Shown: positions 16,645 through 24,804 of the stretch, piece by piece
Numbering within the stretch: position 1 is the first letter of the stretch
Layout: the number at the start of each line of letters is the position of its first letter
Origin: JBBSBL01 sp046330255
Lineage (GTDB): Bacteria > Actinomycetota > Thermoleophilia > Solirubrobacterales > Solirubrobacteraceae
NCBI GenBank assembly: GCA_046330255.1
Contig: JAXLTC010000002.1
Location: forward strand, 434,001 to 498,000
Direction: 5' to 3'
DNA length: 64,000 nt
Made by a program: the position numbers and the translations under genes
Notes under the pieces: generated by a model
Told to the model about the DNA's origin: nothing
Database searches by the model: none
What the model saw: only the letters and a program-made list of their open reading frames with translations

Positions 16645-17268
16645 ATGGAGATCGCGATCCTGCTGTACCCGGGCTTCACCGCGCTCGACGCGATGGGGCC
16701 CTACGAGGTGCTGGCGCGCCTGCCGGGCGCGGAGTTGTCGTTCGTCGCCGCGCAGGCCGGGCCGGTGACTGCCGACACCGGCCGGTTGACCGTCTCGGCG
16801 GATCGCGCGATCGCGGCGCTACCCGCGCCCGAGGTGGTCGTCGTACCCGGAGGCCCGGCGCCGCTGCACGCGGCGGAGGACCCGGCGACGCGGTCGTGGC
16901 TTCGCGCCGCGCACGAGACCGCGACCTGGACGGCGTCGGTGTGCACGGGCGCGCTCGCGCTCGGCGCGGCCGGGATCCTCGACGGCCGCCGCGCCACGAC
17001 CCACTGGGCATCGCTCGCGCGCCTCGCCGGCCACGGCGCCGAGCCGGTGCGCGAGCGTGTCGTCTTCGACGGCGATGTGGTCACCGCGGCGGGAGTCTCC
17101 GCCGGGATCGACATGGCGCTCGCGCTGGCCGCGCGCATCGCCGGCCCGGAGGTCGCGCAGGCGATCCAGCTCGGCATCGAGTACGACCCCGATCCGCCGT
17201 TCGACAGCGGGTCGCCGGCGAAGGCCTCGCCGGAGATCGTCGAGCTGGTGCGGGCGATCGGCGCGTAG
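16645..17268 (+). CDS. DJ-1/PfpI family protein (isocyanide hydratase-like)
   Basis: The 207-residue protein has the DJ-1/PfpI fold. EIAILLYPGFTALDAMGPYE is at the N-terminus and the nucleophile elbow SVCTGALALGAAG places the active cysteine near residue 99. The Asp-Gly pair near the start and the DGRRATTHWAS block match the isocyanide hydratase/AraC-N-terminal-like branch rather than intracellular proteases. A GAGGAG ribosome-binding site 5 nt before the ATG supports the start. The reaction is a guess from the family; the neighbouring LLM oxidoreductase gene begins 57 bp later. Confidence 0.82.
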   Translation: MEIAILLYPGFTALDAMGPYEVLARLPGAELSFVAAQAGPVTADTGRLTVSADRAIAALPAPEVVVVPGGPAPLHAAEDPATRSWLRAAHETATWTASVCTGALALGAAGILDGRRATTHWASLARLAGHGAEPVRERVVFDGDVVTAAGVSAGIDMALALAARIAGPEVAQAIQLGIEYDPDPPFDSGSPAKASPEIVELVRAIGA

Positions 17269-17325
17269 GAGGGCGGAAGGCGGCCGTCGCGGGCGGACCC
17301 GCGCGATCGGCTACGCTCGCCGGCG

Positions 17326-18375
17326 ATGCGGATCGGCCTCTTCCTCGCCTACTGGCCCTGGTACTCACCGCAGGAGCAGGTCGACCTCGCGGTGCTCGGC
17401 GACGAGCTGGGGCTCGACTCCGTGTGGATCTCCGAGGCGTGGGGCCAGGACGCCGTCTCGGTGCTGGGCCTGCTCGCCGGCAAGACCGAGCGGATCGCGC
17501 TCGGGTCCGGGCTGATGCAGATCCCCGCGCGCCAGCCCGCGGCGACCGCGATGGCGGCGGCGACGCTGGACGTGCTCTCGCAGGGGCGCTTCCGGCTAGG
17601 CCTCGGGCTCTCCGGCCCACAGGTGTCCGAGGGCTGGTACGGCGTCCCGTTCACGAAGGGCCTCGGGCGCACGCGCGAGTACGTCGAGATCGTGCGCAGG
17701 GCGCTGGCCCGCGAGAAGCTCGAGCACGCCGGCGAGAGCTGGACGCTGCCGCTGCCGCCCGGCGAGGGCCTCGGGCTGGGCAAGCCGCTGCGGCTGCTCG
17801 CGAGCCCGGTGCAGGAGCGCATCCCGATCTACCTCGGCGCGATCGGCCCGAAGGCCGTCGAGCAGACCGGGGAGATCGCGGACGGCTGGCTGCCGTTCCT
17901 GTTCAACGTGTCCCAGCCGGACGTGCTGCTCGACCCGCTGCGCGCGGGCGCGGCGCGCGCCGGCCGCGAGCCCGGCTCGATCGACATCGCGCCCGTCGTG
18001 CCGCTCGCGATCGCCGACACGGTCGAGGCCGCCCGCGACGCGGTGCGCCCCTGGATCACGTTCTACCTCGGCGCGATGGGCGCGAAGCAGAAGAACTTCT
18101 ACGTCGAGCTCGCCGACCGCTACGGGTTCGGCGACTCGGCGCGCGAGTGCCAGGACGCGTTCCTCGCCGGCGACCGCGCCGGCGCCGCAGCGGCGCTCAG
18201 CGACGAGCTGATCGACGCCGGCACGATCGCCACCACGCCGGACCTGCTCGCCGATCGCGTGGCTGCCTACGAGGCGGCCGGCGCGACGACGCTGGTCGCC
18301 GTGCCGAGCGGCGAGCGCGAGGCGGTCGTGCGCGCGCTCGCGGCGCTGTCGCCGGCCGGGGCCGGTGTCGGCTAG
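17326..18375 (+). CDS. LLM-class flavin/F420-dependent oxidoreductase
   Basis: The 349-residue protein has the luciferase-like TIM-barrel sequence: MRIGLFLAYWPW, LGLDSVWISEAWGQDAVSVL, ALGSGLMQIPARQPAATAM and the RFRLGLGLSGPQ strand-loop. In actinobacteria this branch is usually F420-dependent, but FMN use cannot be excluded. The substrate is unknown. A TACGCT hexamer (17312-17317) lies 8 nt before the ATG, suggesting a leaderless start. Its end overlaps the xseA start by 11 bp, so it shares a transcript with exonuclease VII. Confidence 0.85.
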   Translation: MRIGLFLAYWPWYSPQEQVDLAVLGDELGLDSVWISEAWGQDAVSVLGLLAGKTERIALGSGLMQIPARQPAATAMAAATLDVLSQGRFRLGLGLSGPQVSEGWYGVPFTKGLGRTREYVEIVRRALAREKLEHAGESWTLPLPPGEGLGLGKPLRLLASPVQERIPIYLGAIGPKAVEQTGEIADGWLPFLFNVSQPDVLLDPLRAGAARAGREPGSIDIAPVVPLAIADTVEAARDAVRPWITFYLGAMGAKQKNFYVELADRYGFGDSARECQDAFLAGDRAGAAAALSDELIDAGTIATTPDLLADRVAAYEAAGATTLVAVPSGEREAVVRALAALSPAGAGVG

Positions 18376-19747
18376 CGCGGGCGAGCGGCCCGAGGGGATC
18401 CCGGGCAGCTCACTGCGCGGGCCGTTCCCGGTCGGGCTCTACGCCGCGCGGCTGCGCGAGCGCGTGCGCGCCTTCACGCGCGTGCAGATCCACGGCGAGG
18501 TGTTCGGCCTGCGGGCAAGCGCGAAGCGCATCTACTTCGAGCTGCGCGACGGCGACGGAGCGATCCCCTGCGGGATGTGGCGCGAGGACTTCGAGCGCCT
18601 CGGCCTGCCCGAAGGGGCGATCGCCGACGGCAGCCACGTCGTGGTCGCGGGCGGGCCCGACTACTACACGGGCTCCCGGACCGCCTCCCCCGCCTTCTCC
18701 TTCCACGCGACCGCGCTGCGTCTCGCCGGCGAGGGGGACCTGCTGGCCGAGCTCGCGCGGCTGCGGCGCGCGCTCGACGCCGAGGGCCTCTTCGAGCCGC
18801 AGAAGCGCCTCGCGCGGCCGCTCCTCCCGCGGACGATCGGAGTGGTCACCGGCGAGGGCGGCAAGGCGCGCGACGACGTGCTCGCCGGCCTGCGGCGCCG
18901 CGGCTGGGCGGGGCGTCTCGTGTGGGGGTACGCGCCCGTGCAGGACCGCCGCGCGGCGCCGGCGATCACCTCCGCGCTGCAGGACCTCGCCGCGATCGAG
19001 GAGGTCGAGACCGTGATCGTCGCGCGCGGCGGCGGCTCGCTCGCGGACCTGTTCTGCTTCTGCGACGAGACGCTGTGCCGCACGGTCGCGCTGCTGCGCG
19101 TTCCCGTGATCGCCTCGGTCGGACACCACACGGATCGCATGCTGATCGACGACGTGGCGGCGGTCAGTTGCTCCACTCCGACGCACGCGGCGGAGGCCGC
19201 GATCGGCGTCGACGTCGCGGGCGCGCGCGCCGGCCTGCGCACGCAGTCGGGGACGCTGCGCCGCGCCGGGCGCGACGCCGTCGTCGGGCGGGCGCGCCAC
19301 CTGGCCGCCCTCTCGCGCGCGCCCGCGCGCCACCTCGCCCGCGAACGCGCGGGCCTGCACCAGTCGCTGCGCGAGATCCGCGCCGCGGCGCGCCGCCGCA
19401 GCGAGGAGGAGCGGGCCGGAGCGAGAACGTGGGCGGTCGTCCAGCGGCGCAAGGCCGCCGCCGCCGCGCTGCTGTGCGATCGCGAGCGGGCCGGGACGCC
19501 GGCGGTCGCCGGCCGTCTGAGGACCGCCGCCGGGGGCGCCGTCGGGGGGCGCACTCGCGATCTGGAGCGCCTCGCCCAGCTGCTGGGGGCCCACGATCCG
19601 CAGCGGACGCTCGAGCGCGGCTACACCCGCGTCGAGGGCCCGGACGGCCTGCCGCTGACGGGCGCCGAGGCCGCCCGCGCGGCCGGCCGCTTCGGAGTCC
19701 GCTTCCACGACGGGCGCGTCGACGTGCGCGTGGAGGCCGATGGCTGA
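18365..19747 (+). CDS. xseA: Exodeoxyribonuclease VII large subunit
   Basis: The 460-residue protein has the N-terminal OB-fold (VQIHGEVFGLRASAKRIYFE) followed by the catalytic domain with RTIGVVTGEGGKARDDV, VIVARGGGSLADLFCF and PVIASVGHHTDRMLIDDVA, all diagnostic of XseA. With XseB it degrades single-stranded DNA from both ends in repair. A long helical C-terminal part binds the small subunit. It starts with GTG inside the upstream gene and overlaps xseB by 8 bp. The conserved GHETD-like motif reads GHHTD here. Confidence 0.95.
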   Translation: MSASAGERPEGIPGSSLRGPFPVGLYAARLRERVRAFTRVQIHGEVFGLRASAKRIYFELRDGDGAIPCGMWREDFERLGLPEGAIADGSHVVVAGGPDYYTGSRTASPAFSFHATALRLAGEGDLLAELARLRRALDAEGLFEPQKRLARPLLPRTIGVVTGEGGKARDDVLAGLRRRGWAGRLVWGYAPVQDRRAAPAITSALQDLAAIEEVETVIVARGGGSLADLFCFCDETLCRTVALLRVPVIASVGHHTDRMLIDDVAAVSCSTPTHAAEAAIGVDVAGARAGLRTQSGTLRRAGRDAVVGRARHLAALSRAPARHLARERAGLHQSLREIRAAARRRSEEERAGARTWAVVQRRKAAAAALLCDRERAGTPAVAGRLRTAAGGAVGGRTRDLERLAQLLGAHDPQRTLERGYTRVEGPDGLPLTGAEAARAAGRFGVRFHDGRVDVRVEADG

Positions 19748-20039
19748 CGAGCCTGCCGAGCGCGCGGCGCTGCCCGCCGATCTCACCTACGAGGCCGCGA
19801 GCGCGCGGATCGAGGAGATCATCGCGCGCCTGGACTCCGGCGACGCCGGCCTGCGCGAGACGCTCGAGCTCGTCCGCGAGGGCCGCGCGCTGGTCGAGTT
19901 CTGCGCGTCGGAGCTCGAGGCGGTGTCCAAGGGGCTGGAGGAGCTGCGCCTCGAGGAGCTCGTCGCGCGGCTGGAGGCCCGCCCCGGCGACGCGGGCGAC
20001 GAGCCGGCGGCGGGCGGCGAGAGCGACACGCCGTTCTGA
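19740..20039 (+). CDS. xseB: Exodeoxyribonuclease VII small subunit
   Basis: The 99-residue protein contains LTYEAASARIEEIIARLDSG followed by a helical hairpin ending in LEEL, the usual XseB pattern. It binds the large subunit's helical C-terminus. The acidic tail after residue 80 is a lineage-specific extension. The start codon lies 8 bp inside xseA, as in most bacteria. Confidence 0.95.
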   Translation: MADEPAERAALPADLTYEAASARIEEIIARLDSGDAGLRETLELVREGRALVEFCASELEAVSKGLEELRLEELVARLEARPGDAGDEPAAGGESDTPF

Positions 20040-20041
20040 GC

Positions 20042-20716
20042 TTGCCGGGCTCGATCGACGACCTGGTCCACGTCCTGCGGCCCGCAGCCGGGGAGCCCGA
20101 GGGCGCGCTGGTGCTGCTGCACGGCCGCGGCGCCGACGAGCACGACCTCGTGCCGCTGCTCGAGGCTCTCGACCCGGAGCGAAGGCTGACGGGCGTGACG
20201 GCCGGCGGGCCGCTGCGCCTCCCGCCAGGCGGGCGCCACTGGTACGCCGTGCGCCGCGTCGGATACCCCGACCCGGCGACGTTCCGCCCCACCTACGCGA
20301 CGCTGTGCGGCTGGTTCGACGCCCTCCCCGGGGCGATCGGCGTGCCCGCCGCGCGCACGGTCGTCGGCGGCTTCTCGCAGGGGACCGTGATGTCCTACGC
20401 GCTGAGCCTCGGCGCCGGGCGCCCGTCGCCCGCCGGGGTGATCGCGCTCAGCGGCTTCCTGCCGGAGGTCGAGGGCTTCGAGCTCGATCTCGGCGGGCAC
20501 CGCGACGTCCCGGTGGCGATCGCCCACGGCGCCCTCGATCCGGTGATCGGCGTCCGGTTCGGCCGCGATGCCCGCGACCGCCTCGCCGCGGCGGGCCTTC
20601 CGGTCTCCTACCGCGAGTCGCCGGTCCCGCACGCGATCGACCCGGCCGCGATCCCGGAGCTCGAGCGCTTCGCCCGCGACGCGGTGGCCACGGGCAGCTC
20701 GCGCGCGGCTCGCTAG
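20042..20716 (+). CDS. Phospholipase/carboxylesterase family serine esterase
   Basis: The 224-residue alpha/beta-hydrolase has LVLLHGRGADEHDLVPL (oxyanion loop), GGFSQGTVMSY with the nucleophilic Ser, HGALDPVIGV with the acidic residue and VPHAIDP with the catalytic His. This is the YpfH/carboxylesterase-2 type that cleaves acyl or thioesters. A TTG start at 20042 is two bases after the xseB stop and keeps the full fold. The natural substrate is unknown. Confidence 0.83.
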   Translation: MPGSIDDLVHVLRPAAGEPEGALVLLHGRGADEHDLVPLLEALDPERRLTGVTAGGPLRLPPGGRHWYAVRRVGYPDPATFRPTYATLCGWFDALPGAIGVPAARTVVGGFSQGTVMSYALSLGAGRPSPAGVIALSGFLPEVEGFELDLGGHRDVPVAIAHGALDPVIGVRFGRDARDRLAAAGLPVSYRESPVPHAIDPAAIPELERFARDAVATGSSRAAR

Positions 20717-20727
20717 GGTCCCTGCGC

Positions 20728-21789
20728 ATGGCCACCTACGACCTGCTCGCCGGCCTCCCGATCGAGGTCGAGCGCTACGAGCTCGAGGGCCTCGCGCGCG
20801 AGGTCTCCACCGGGTTCGAGCGCCAGACGACGCTGATCCGCATGCACGGCGCCGGCGAGGAGGGGATCGGCGAGGACGTCGTCTACGACGGCGTGGACCA
20901 CGACGCGCTCCAGGCCGCGGGGCCGGTCCACGACCTCACCGGGCCGCGCACGCTCGGCGAGCTCTGCACGCTCACCGAGGAGCTCGACCTCTTCCCGACC
21001 AGGGAGCCGGAGCGCGGCGAGGTCTCGCGCCTGTACCGCCGCTGGGCGTTCCACTCCGCCGCGCTCGACCTCGCGCTTCGCCAGGCCGGCAGGCCGCTGC
21101 ACGAGGTGCTCGGCCGCGACCCCGCCCCCGTCACCTTCGTCGTCTCGCTGCGGCTCGGCGAGCCCGCGAGCATGGAGCCGCTGCGCAAGCGGCTCGACCC
21201 CTATCCCTCACTGCGCTTCAAGCTCGACCCGACCGCCGACTGGGACGAGCACCTGATCGCCGAGCTGGTCGCCACGGGTGCGGTGGACTCGGTCGACTTC
21301 AAGGCGTTCTACAAGGGCACGGTCGTCGACCAGACCGCCGGGCCGGAGCTCTACCGCGCCGTGGCCGAGGCGTTCCCGGACGCCTGGATCGAGGACCCGG
21401 GCATCGAGGACCCCGAGGTCGACGCCGTGCTCCGTCCCCATCGCGACCGCATCACCTGGGACGCCCCGATCCACTCGATCGAGGACATCGAGGCGCTCCC
21501 GTTCCCGCCGAAGATGGTCAACATCAAGCCCTCGCGCTTCGGGCCGCTGCGCTCGCTGTGCGCCGGCTACGACTACTGCGCCGAGCACGGCATCCGCGCC
21601 TACGGCGGCGGCCAGTTCGAGCTCGGGGTCGGCCGCGGCCAGGCCCAGTACCTCGCGTCGCTGTTCCACCCCGACACGCCGAACGACATCGCGCCCGGCG
21701 GCTACAACGACCCGGACCCGCCGCCCGGCCTGCCGTCCAGCCCGCTCCCGCCCACTCCGGCGCGGACCGGCTTCCGCTGGGAGGGCTGA
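20728..21789 (+). CDS. Enolase-superfamily protein (mandelate racemase/muconate-lactonizing-like)
   Basis: The 353-residue protein has a capping domain then a TIM barrel with RFKLDPTADWD (Lys of the catalytic pair), WIEDPGIEDP (metal-binding acid), ITWDAPIHS and VNIKPSRFG carrying a second Lys, and ends with a GGGQFELGVGR region. These features fit the superfamily that abstracts an alpha-proton from a carboxylate. I cannot assign a reaction such as epimerase or lactonase. A TAGGGT hexamer (20714-20719) that contains the previous gene's stop codon lies 8 nt before the ATG. Confidence 0.78.
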   Translation: MATYDLLAGLPIEVERYELEGLAREVSTGFERQTTLIRMHGAGEEGIGEDVVYDGVDHDALQAAGPVHDLTGPRTLGELCTLTEELDLFPTREPERGEVSRLYRRWAFHSAALDLALRQAGRPLHEVLGRDPAPVTFVVSLRLGEPASMEPLRKRLDPYPSLRFKLDPTADWDEHLIAELVATGAVDSVDFKAFYKGTVVDQTAGPELYRAVAEAFPDAWIEDPGIEDPEVDAVLRPHRDRITWDAPIHSIEDIEALPFPPKMVNIKPSRFGPLRSLCAGYDYCAEHGIRAYGGGQFELGVGRGQAQYLASLFHPDTPNDIAPGGYNDPDPPPGLPSSPLPPTPARTGFRWEG

Positions 21790-21986
21790 GGGGCGGAGCC
21801 CCGGCCGGGCGGACGGGCCGATCCGGGCGCCACGGGACGCCACACTCCTGCCCAGGGGGTCGTATGTGCCCCCAACCCAGGAGTATGGATCCGGCGGACC
21901 CGATTGAGCGGTCGAGACCCCCCTTCCCGGACGCAGTTGAGCGCCGCCCGGGGGCGAGCCGGCGCGCCTCACGCCCTCTGACGAGA
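21790..21986. other. Intergenic stretch with hairpin repeat
   Basis: About 200 bp without a firm gene. It contains family A repeat copy 2. The frame of the downstream DUF192 gene stays open back to an ATG at 21885, which lies in the repeat's conserved tail. Confidence 0.6.
21840..21894 (+). repeat. Hairpin repeat family A, copy 2
   Basis: CTCCTG (21845-21850) pairs with CAGGAG (21878-21883) and GGGGG (21855-21859) with CCCCC (21869-21873), enclosing a TCGTAT-containing loop. It aligns with 16341-16396 and, like that copy, lies after a plus-strand gene. Confidence 0.7.
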
Positions 21987-22295
21987 GTGCCGCCACGCCT
22001 GGCCCGCCTTCCCCGCGTCACCCTGCCCGCGGCCCCGGGCCTCGACGTGCGCGTCGCCGGCTCGCCGGTCGCGCGCCTGCTCGGCCTGGCCGGCCTGCGG
22101 ACGATCCCGCCACGCGCTGCCCTGCTGCTGCCGCGCACCCGCTCGGTCCATACGCTCGGGATGCGCTTCGCGCTCGATTTGCTGTGGCTCGGCCCGGACG
22201 GCGAGGTGGTCCGGGTCGACCGCGACGTGCGGCCATGGCGCCTGCGCGGGTGCGCCGGCGCCTCGGCGGTCGTCGAGCGGGCGGCGCTCCGCTGA
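21987..22295 (+). CDS. DUF192 family protein
   Basis: The 102-residue protein has the DUF192 pattern: VARLLGLAGLRTIPP, LLLPRTRSVHTLGMRFALDLLWL and VVRVDRDVRPWRLRGCAGASAVVE. Family members are small beta-rich proteins of unknown function, often exported; no signal peptide is seen here. The GTG at 21987 gives the minimal domain. An in-frame ATG at 21885 would add 34 Arg/Pro-rich residues encoded inside a repeat element, which I think is less likely. It converges with the thiolase gene 24 bp away. Confidence 0.75.
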   Translation: MPPRLARLPRVTLPAAPGLDVRVAGSPVARLLGLAGLRTIPPRAALLLPRTRSVHTLGMRFALDLLWLGPDGEVVRVDRDVRPWRLRGCAGASAVVERAALR

Positions 22296-22319
22296 GAGCG
22301 CCGGCCCGCCCGCGCCGGC

Positions 22320-23492
22320 TCAGACCCGCTCGATGATCGTGCCGGTGCCGAGCCCGCCGCCGCAGCACATCGCGACGAGGCCGACCTGCTTGTCGGAGCG
22401 CTCGAGCTCGTGCAGCAGCGTGGTGATCAGGCGCGCGCCGGTGGAGCCGAGCGGGTGCCCGAGCGCCATCGCGCCGCCGTTCACGTTCACGCGATCCATG
22501 TCCGGGTTGAGCTCGCGCTGCCAGGCCGCGACGACCGGCGCGAACGCCTCGTTGATCTCGAACAGGTCGATGTCGCCGATCGACATCCCGTTGCGCTGCA
22601 GCAGCTTGCGCGTCGCCGGGATCGGGCCCTCGAGCATCTTCACGGGATCGCAGCCGACCGTCGTCTGGTCGACGATCCGCGCCCGCGCCTTCAGGCCGTG
22701 CGCCTTCGCGGTGTCCGCGTCCATCAGCAACACGGCGGCCGCGCCGTCGGAGACCTGCGACGAGTTCGCCGCGGTGATCTTGCCGCCCGGCTTGAACGCC
22801 GGCTTGAGCTGCGAGAGCGTCTCCAGGTTCGTGTCCGGCCGGATCCCCTGGTCGGTCACGTAGGTGTCGCCGTTGACCTGGACCGGGACCATCTCGCGCT
22901 CGAAGCGGCCCTCCTCGGTCGCCTGGTGGGCGAGGCGGTGCGAGCGGACCGCCAGCTCGTCGAGCTCGGAGCGCGGGATCTCCCACTGGTCGGCGATCAT
23001 CTCCGCGCCGAGGCCCTGGCCGACGATGTTGTAGCGATCGAGGAGCTCGGGCGTGAACGCCATCCCGTACTCCTCCTGGGTCTTCATCGCGTCCGCGAAC
23101 GAGATGTGGCCCATGTGCTCCACGCCGCAGCCGATCACGGCGTCGTGGACGCCGGAGGCGACCTGCGCGGCGCCGAAGTTCACGGCCTGCTGGGCGGACC
23201 CGCACTGGCGGTCGATCGTCGTGGCGGGCGTCTCGATCGGCAGCCCCGCCTGCAGCCAGGCGTTGCGACCGATGTTGAGCCCCTGCTCGCCGAACTGCTG
23301 CACGCAGCCGGTGATCACGTCCTCGACCTCGCCGGCGTCGATGCCCGCTCGGTCGATGACCTCTGTCATCGTCTTCCCGAGCAGCTCGTTGGGGTGGACG
23401 TCGCGGTAGTAGCCCTTCTCCTTGTGACCGCGCCCGATCGGCGTGCGCACGGCCTCGACGATGACGACCTCGCGGCCGTTCCCGTTCCTCAT
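22320..23492 (-). CDS. Acetyl-CoA acyltransferase (thiolase, FadA type)
   Basis: The 390-residue protein is a full-length thiolase. The acyl-accepting cysteine is in DRQCGSAQQA (about residue 97), NEAFAPV is present, GHPLGSTGAR carries the catalytic His (about 346) and AMCCGGGLGTG carries the proton-donating Cys (about 376). It cleaves 3-ketoacyl-CoA in fatty-acid or related degradation. The ATG at 23492 was chosen because MRNGNGREVVIVEAVRTPIG is the conserved thiolase N-terminus; the frame is open far upstream only as antisense of the next gene. It is divergent from a 3-hydroxyacyl-CoA dehydrogenase gene. Confidence 0.93.
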   Translation of the reverse strand: MRNGNGREVVIVEAVRTPIGRGHKEKGYYRDVHPNELLGKTMTEVIDRAGIDAGEVEDVITGCVQQFGEQGLNIGRNAWLQAGLPIETPATTIDRQCGSAQQAVNFGAAQVASGVHDAVIGCGVEHMGHISFADAMKTQEEYGMAFTPELLDRYNIVGQGLGAEMIADQWEIPRSELDELAVRSHRLAHQATEEGRFEREMVPVQVNGDTYVTDQGIRPDTNLETLSQLKPAFKPGGKITAANSSQVSDGAAAVLLMDADTAKAHGLKARARIVDQTTVGCDPVKMLEGPIPATRKLLQRNGMSIGDIDLFEINEAFAPVVAAWQRELNPDMDRVNVNGGAMALGHPLGSTGARLITTLLHELERSDKQVGLVAMCCGGGLGTGTIIERV

Positions 23493-23576
23493 GGGTGGTG
23501 ACCCTCCGGTGTTCGCTCGGCGGCTGCTTTCGGCGACGCGCCCGCTTGGCGACGCCCCCGCTGACGTACTGTACCC

Positions 23577-23594
23577 GTTGACTGGCGAGTCAAC
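23577..23594. promoter_or_regulatory. Operator-like palindrome between divergent beta-oxidation genes
   Basis: GTTGACT-GGCG-AGTCAAC is a perfect 7-bp inverted repeat of 18 bp overall. It sits in the 118-bp divergent promoter region, 16 bp before the GTG of the dehydrogenase gene. Size and symmetry fit a TetR-family repressor site; the regulator is not adjacent. Confidence 0.6.
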
Positions 23595-23610
23595 CAAGGG
23601 AGGGCGGCGC

Positions 23611-24408
23611 GTGCGGGAGCGTTTTGGAGTCGCGGGATCCGGGGCGATCGCGTGCGGGCTGGCGGCGTCGGCCGCCGCGCACGGGGACGTCGTCCTCTGG
23701 GCCCGCTCGGCGCTCTCGGCCGAGCGGGCGCGCGAGACGCTCGAGCGCATCCGGGGCCGGATGGTGCACGGTTCGGAGGCCGGCGTGGTCGCCGTCAGCA
23801 CCGACCTGGACGCGCTCGCGGACCGCACGATCGTGGTCGAGTCGATCGTCGAGGACCACGACGCCAAGGCGGCGCTGCTCGCCGGCCTCCACGACCGCCT
23901 CGGGGCCGACGCGCTGCTGGCCACCACGACCTCCTCACTCTCGGTCGAGCGCCTGGCCGCCGCCAGCGGGCGCCCGGACCGCTTCGTCGCGCTGCACGTC
24001 TTCAACCCCGTCGTGAAGATGGAGCTAGTCGAGCTCGCGTTCCCGGGAGCGGCCGGCGACGACACGCGGACGCGGTCGCGCGAGCTCTGCGCCGCGCTCG
24101 GCAAGACCGCGGTCGAGGTGCCGGACGTTCCCGGCTTCGTCGTGAACCGGCTGCTCTTCCCGTTCCTGTTCTCCGCGGTCGAGTTGATGGAGGAGACCGG
24201 GATCGGCGCCGAGGAGGTCGACCGCTGCATGCGCCTCGGCGCCAACCACCCGCTGGGGCCGCTCGCGCTGCTCGACTTCGTCGGGCTCGACGTCGCGCTG
24301 GCGATCGGCGAGACGATCGGCGCGTCGGTCCCACGGCGCCTGCGCGCGCTCGTGGATGCGGGCGCGCTGGGCCGCAAGGCGGGCCGCGGCTTCCACCAGT
24401 ACGGCTGA
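23611..24408 (+). CDS. 3-hydroxyacyl-CoA dehydrogenase
   Basis: The 265-residue protein has an NAD-binding domain (FGVAGSGAIACGLAASAAAHG), HVFNPVVKMELVEL containing the catalytic His, and the C-terminal domain PGFVVNRLLFPFLFSAVELMEETG typical of this family. It oxidises (S)-3-hydroxyacyl-CoA to the keto form, the substrate of the divergently encoded thiolase. It is slightly shorter than the usual 280-290 residues. The GTG at 23611 is preceded by an AGGGAGGGCGG ribosome-binding region. Joint control through the palindrome at 23577-23594 is likely. Confidence 0.88.
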   Translation: MRERFGVAGSGAIACGLAASAAAHGDVVLWARSALSAERARETLERIRGRMVHGSEAGVVAVSTDLDALADRTIVVESIVEDHDAKAALLAGLHDRLGADALLATTTSSLSVERLAAASGRPDRFVALHVFNPVVKMELVELAFPGAAGDDTRTRSRELCAALGKTAVEVPDVPGFVVNRLLFPFLFSAVELMEETGIGAEEVDRCMRLGANHPLGPLALLDFVGLDVALAIGETIGASVPRRLRALVDAGALGRKAGRGFHQYG

Positions 24409-24473
24409 CGCGACGGGCGCCACGGCGTCGCCCGGCGGTCCGCGATCCGCCCAACGCAAACATCACGACGCCT

Positions 24474-24611
24474 TTAAAGCCGCTTGAGGTTGCGATCCGA
24501 TACTGCCCATGCGACGTACCTCACAGCAGCACCTCCTCCCAGAAGCACGAAGCCGGCCCTCTCGGGGGCCGGCTTCGGCTCTTCAGTGGTGGACCCGCCC
24601 CGATCCACCAT
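24474..24611 (-). CDS. Candidate small protein, 45 residues
   Basis: The predicted peptide starts MVDRGGSTTEEPKPAPERAG and continues with a hydrophobic stretch (FVLLGGGAAVRYVAWAV, about residues 21-37) that could be a membrane helix, ending in basic residues. Support comes from signals rather than homology: a GAGGAGGAGAG ribosome-binding site directly before the ATG, and a −35/−10 pair (TTGACG, 18 nt, TAGCGT) about 60 bp upstream. Third-position GC is high but below that of neighbours. An internal 12-bp hairpin overlaps codons 11-21, so an RNA role is an alternative. I do not recognise the sequence. Confidence 0.5.
   Translation of the reverse strand: MVDRGGSTTEEPKPAPERAGFVLLGGGAAVRYVAWAVSDRNLKRL
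24548..24577. terminator. Strong GC hairpin, possible terminator
   Basis: CGAAGCCGGCCC and GGGCCGGCTTCG form a perfect 12-bp stem with a 6-nt loop. There is no T-run on either side. It lies 140 bp after the dehydrogenase stop and inside the minus-strand small ORF. Confidence 0.45.
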
Positions 24612-24667
24612 CTCTCCTCCTCAACCGCCGGGCCATTCCAGTGCTCCGAACGGCTGCGAGGAGAGCA

Positions 24668-24697
24668 ACGCTAGCGCTTTCCTGCGCCTTGCGTCAA
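24668..24697 (-). promoter_or_regulatory. Sigma-70-like promoter for the small ORF
   Basis: TTGACG (24697-24692) and TAGCGT (24673-24668) are separated by 18 bp on the minus strand. Transcription would start near 24661 and give a leader of about 50 nt that ends in a strong ribosome-binding site. Confidence 0.55.
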
Positions 24698-24804
24698 TCG
24701 CAACTTGAGCGGTTCCGCGGCGGTCCACCGCATCCGCCATACGGGACCGCGGCCCGACAGGGCGGGCCGCGTCGCGGCCCGGAGCCGAGCCGCGCTCGCG
24801 CGGA

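Larger units (their letters stand above)
24409..24804. other. 396-bp region between convergent annotated genes
   Basis: No long CDS is present. A 45-codon ORF with a promoter and a strong RBS lies on the minus strand (24474-24611), and a 12-bp perfect hairpin lies at 24548-24577. Confidence 0.6.

Noticed and set aside
24587..24615. Possible tRNA or tmRNA 3' end (GTGGTGGACCCGCC...)
   Set aside because: No T-loop GTTCRA, no cloverleaf and no acceptor partner could be found on either strand.
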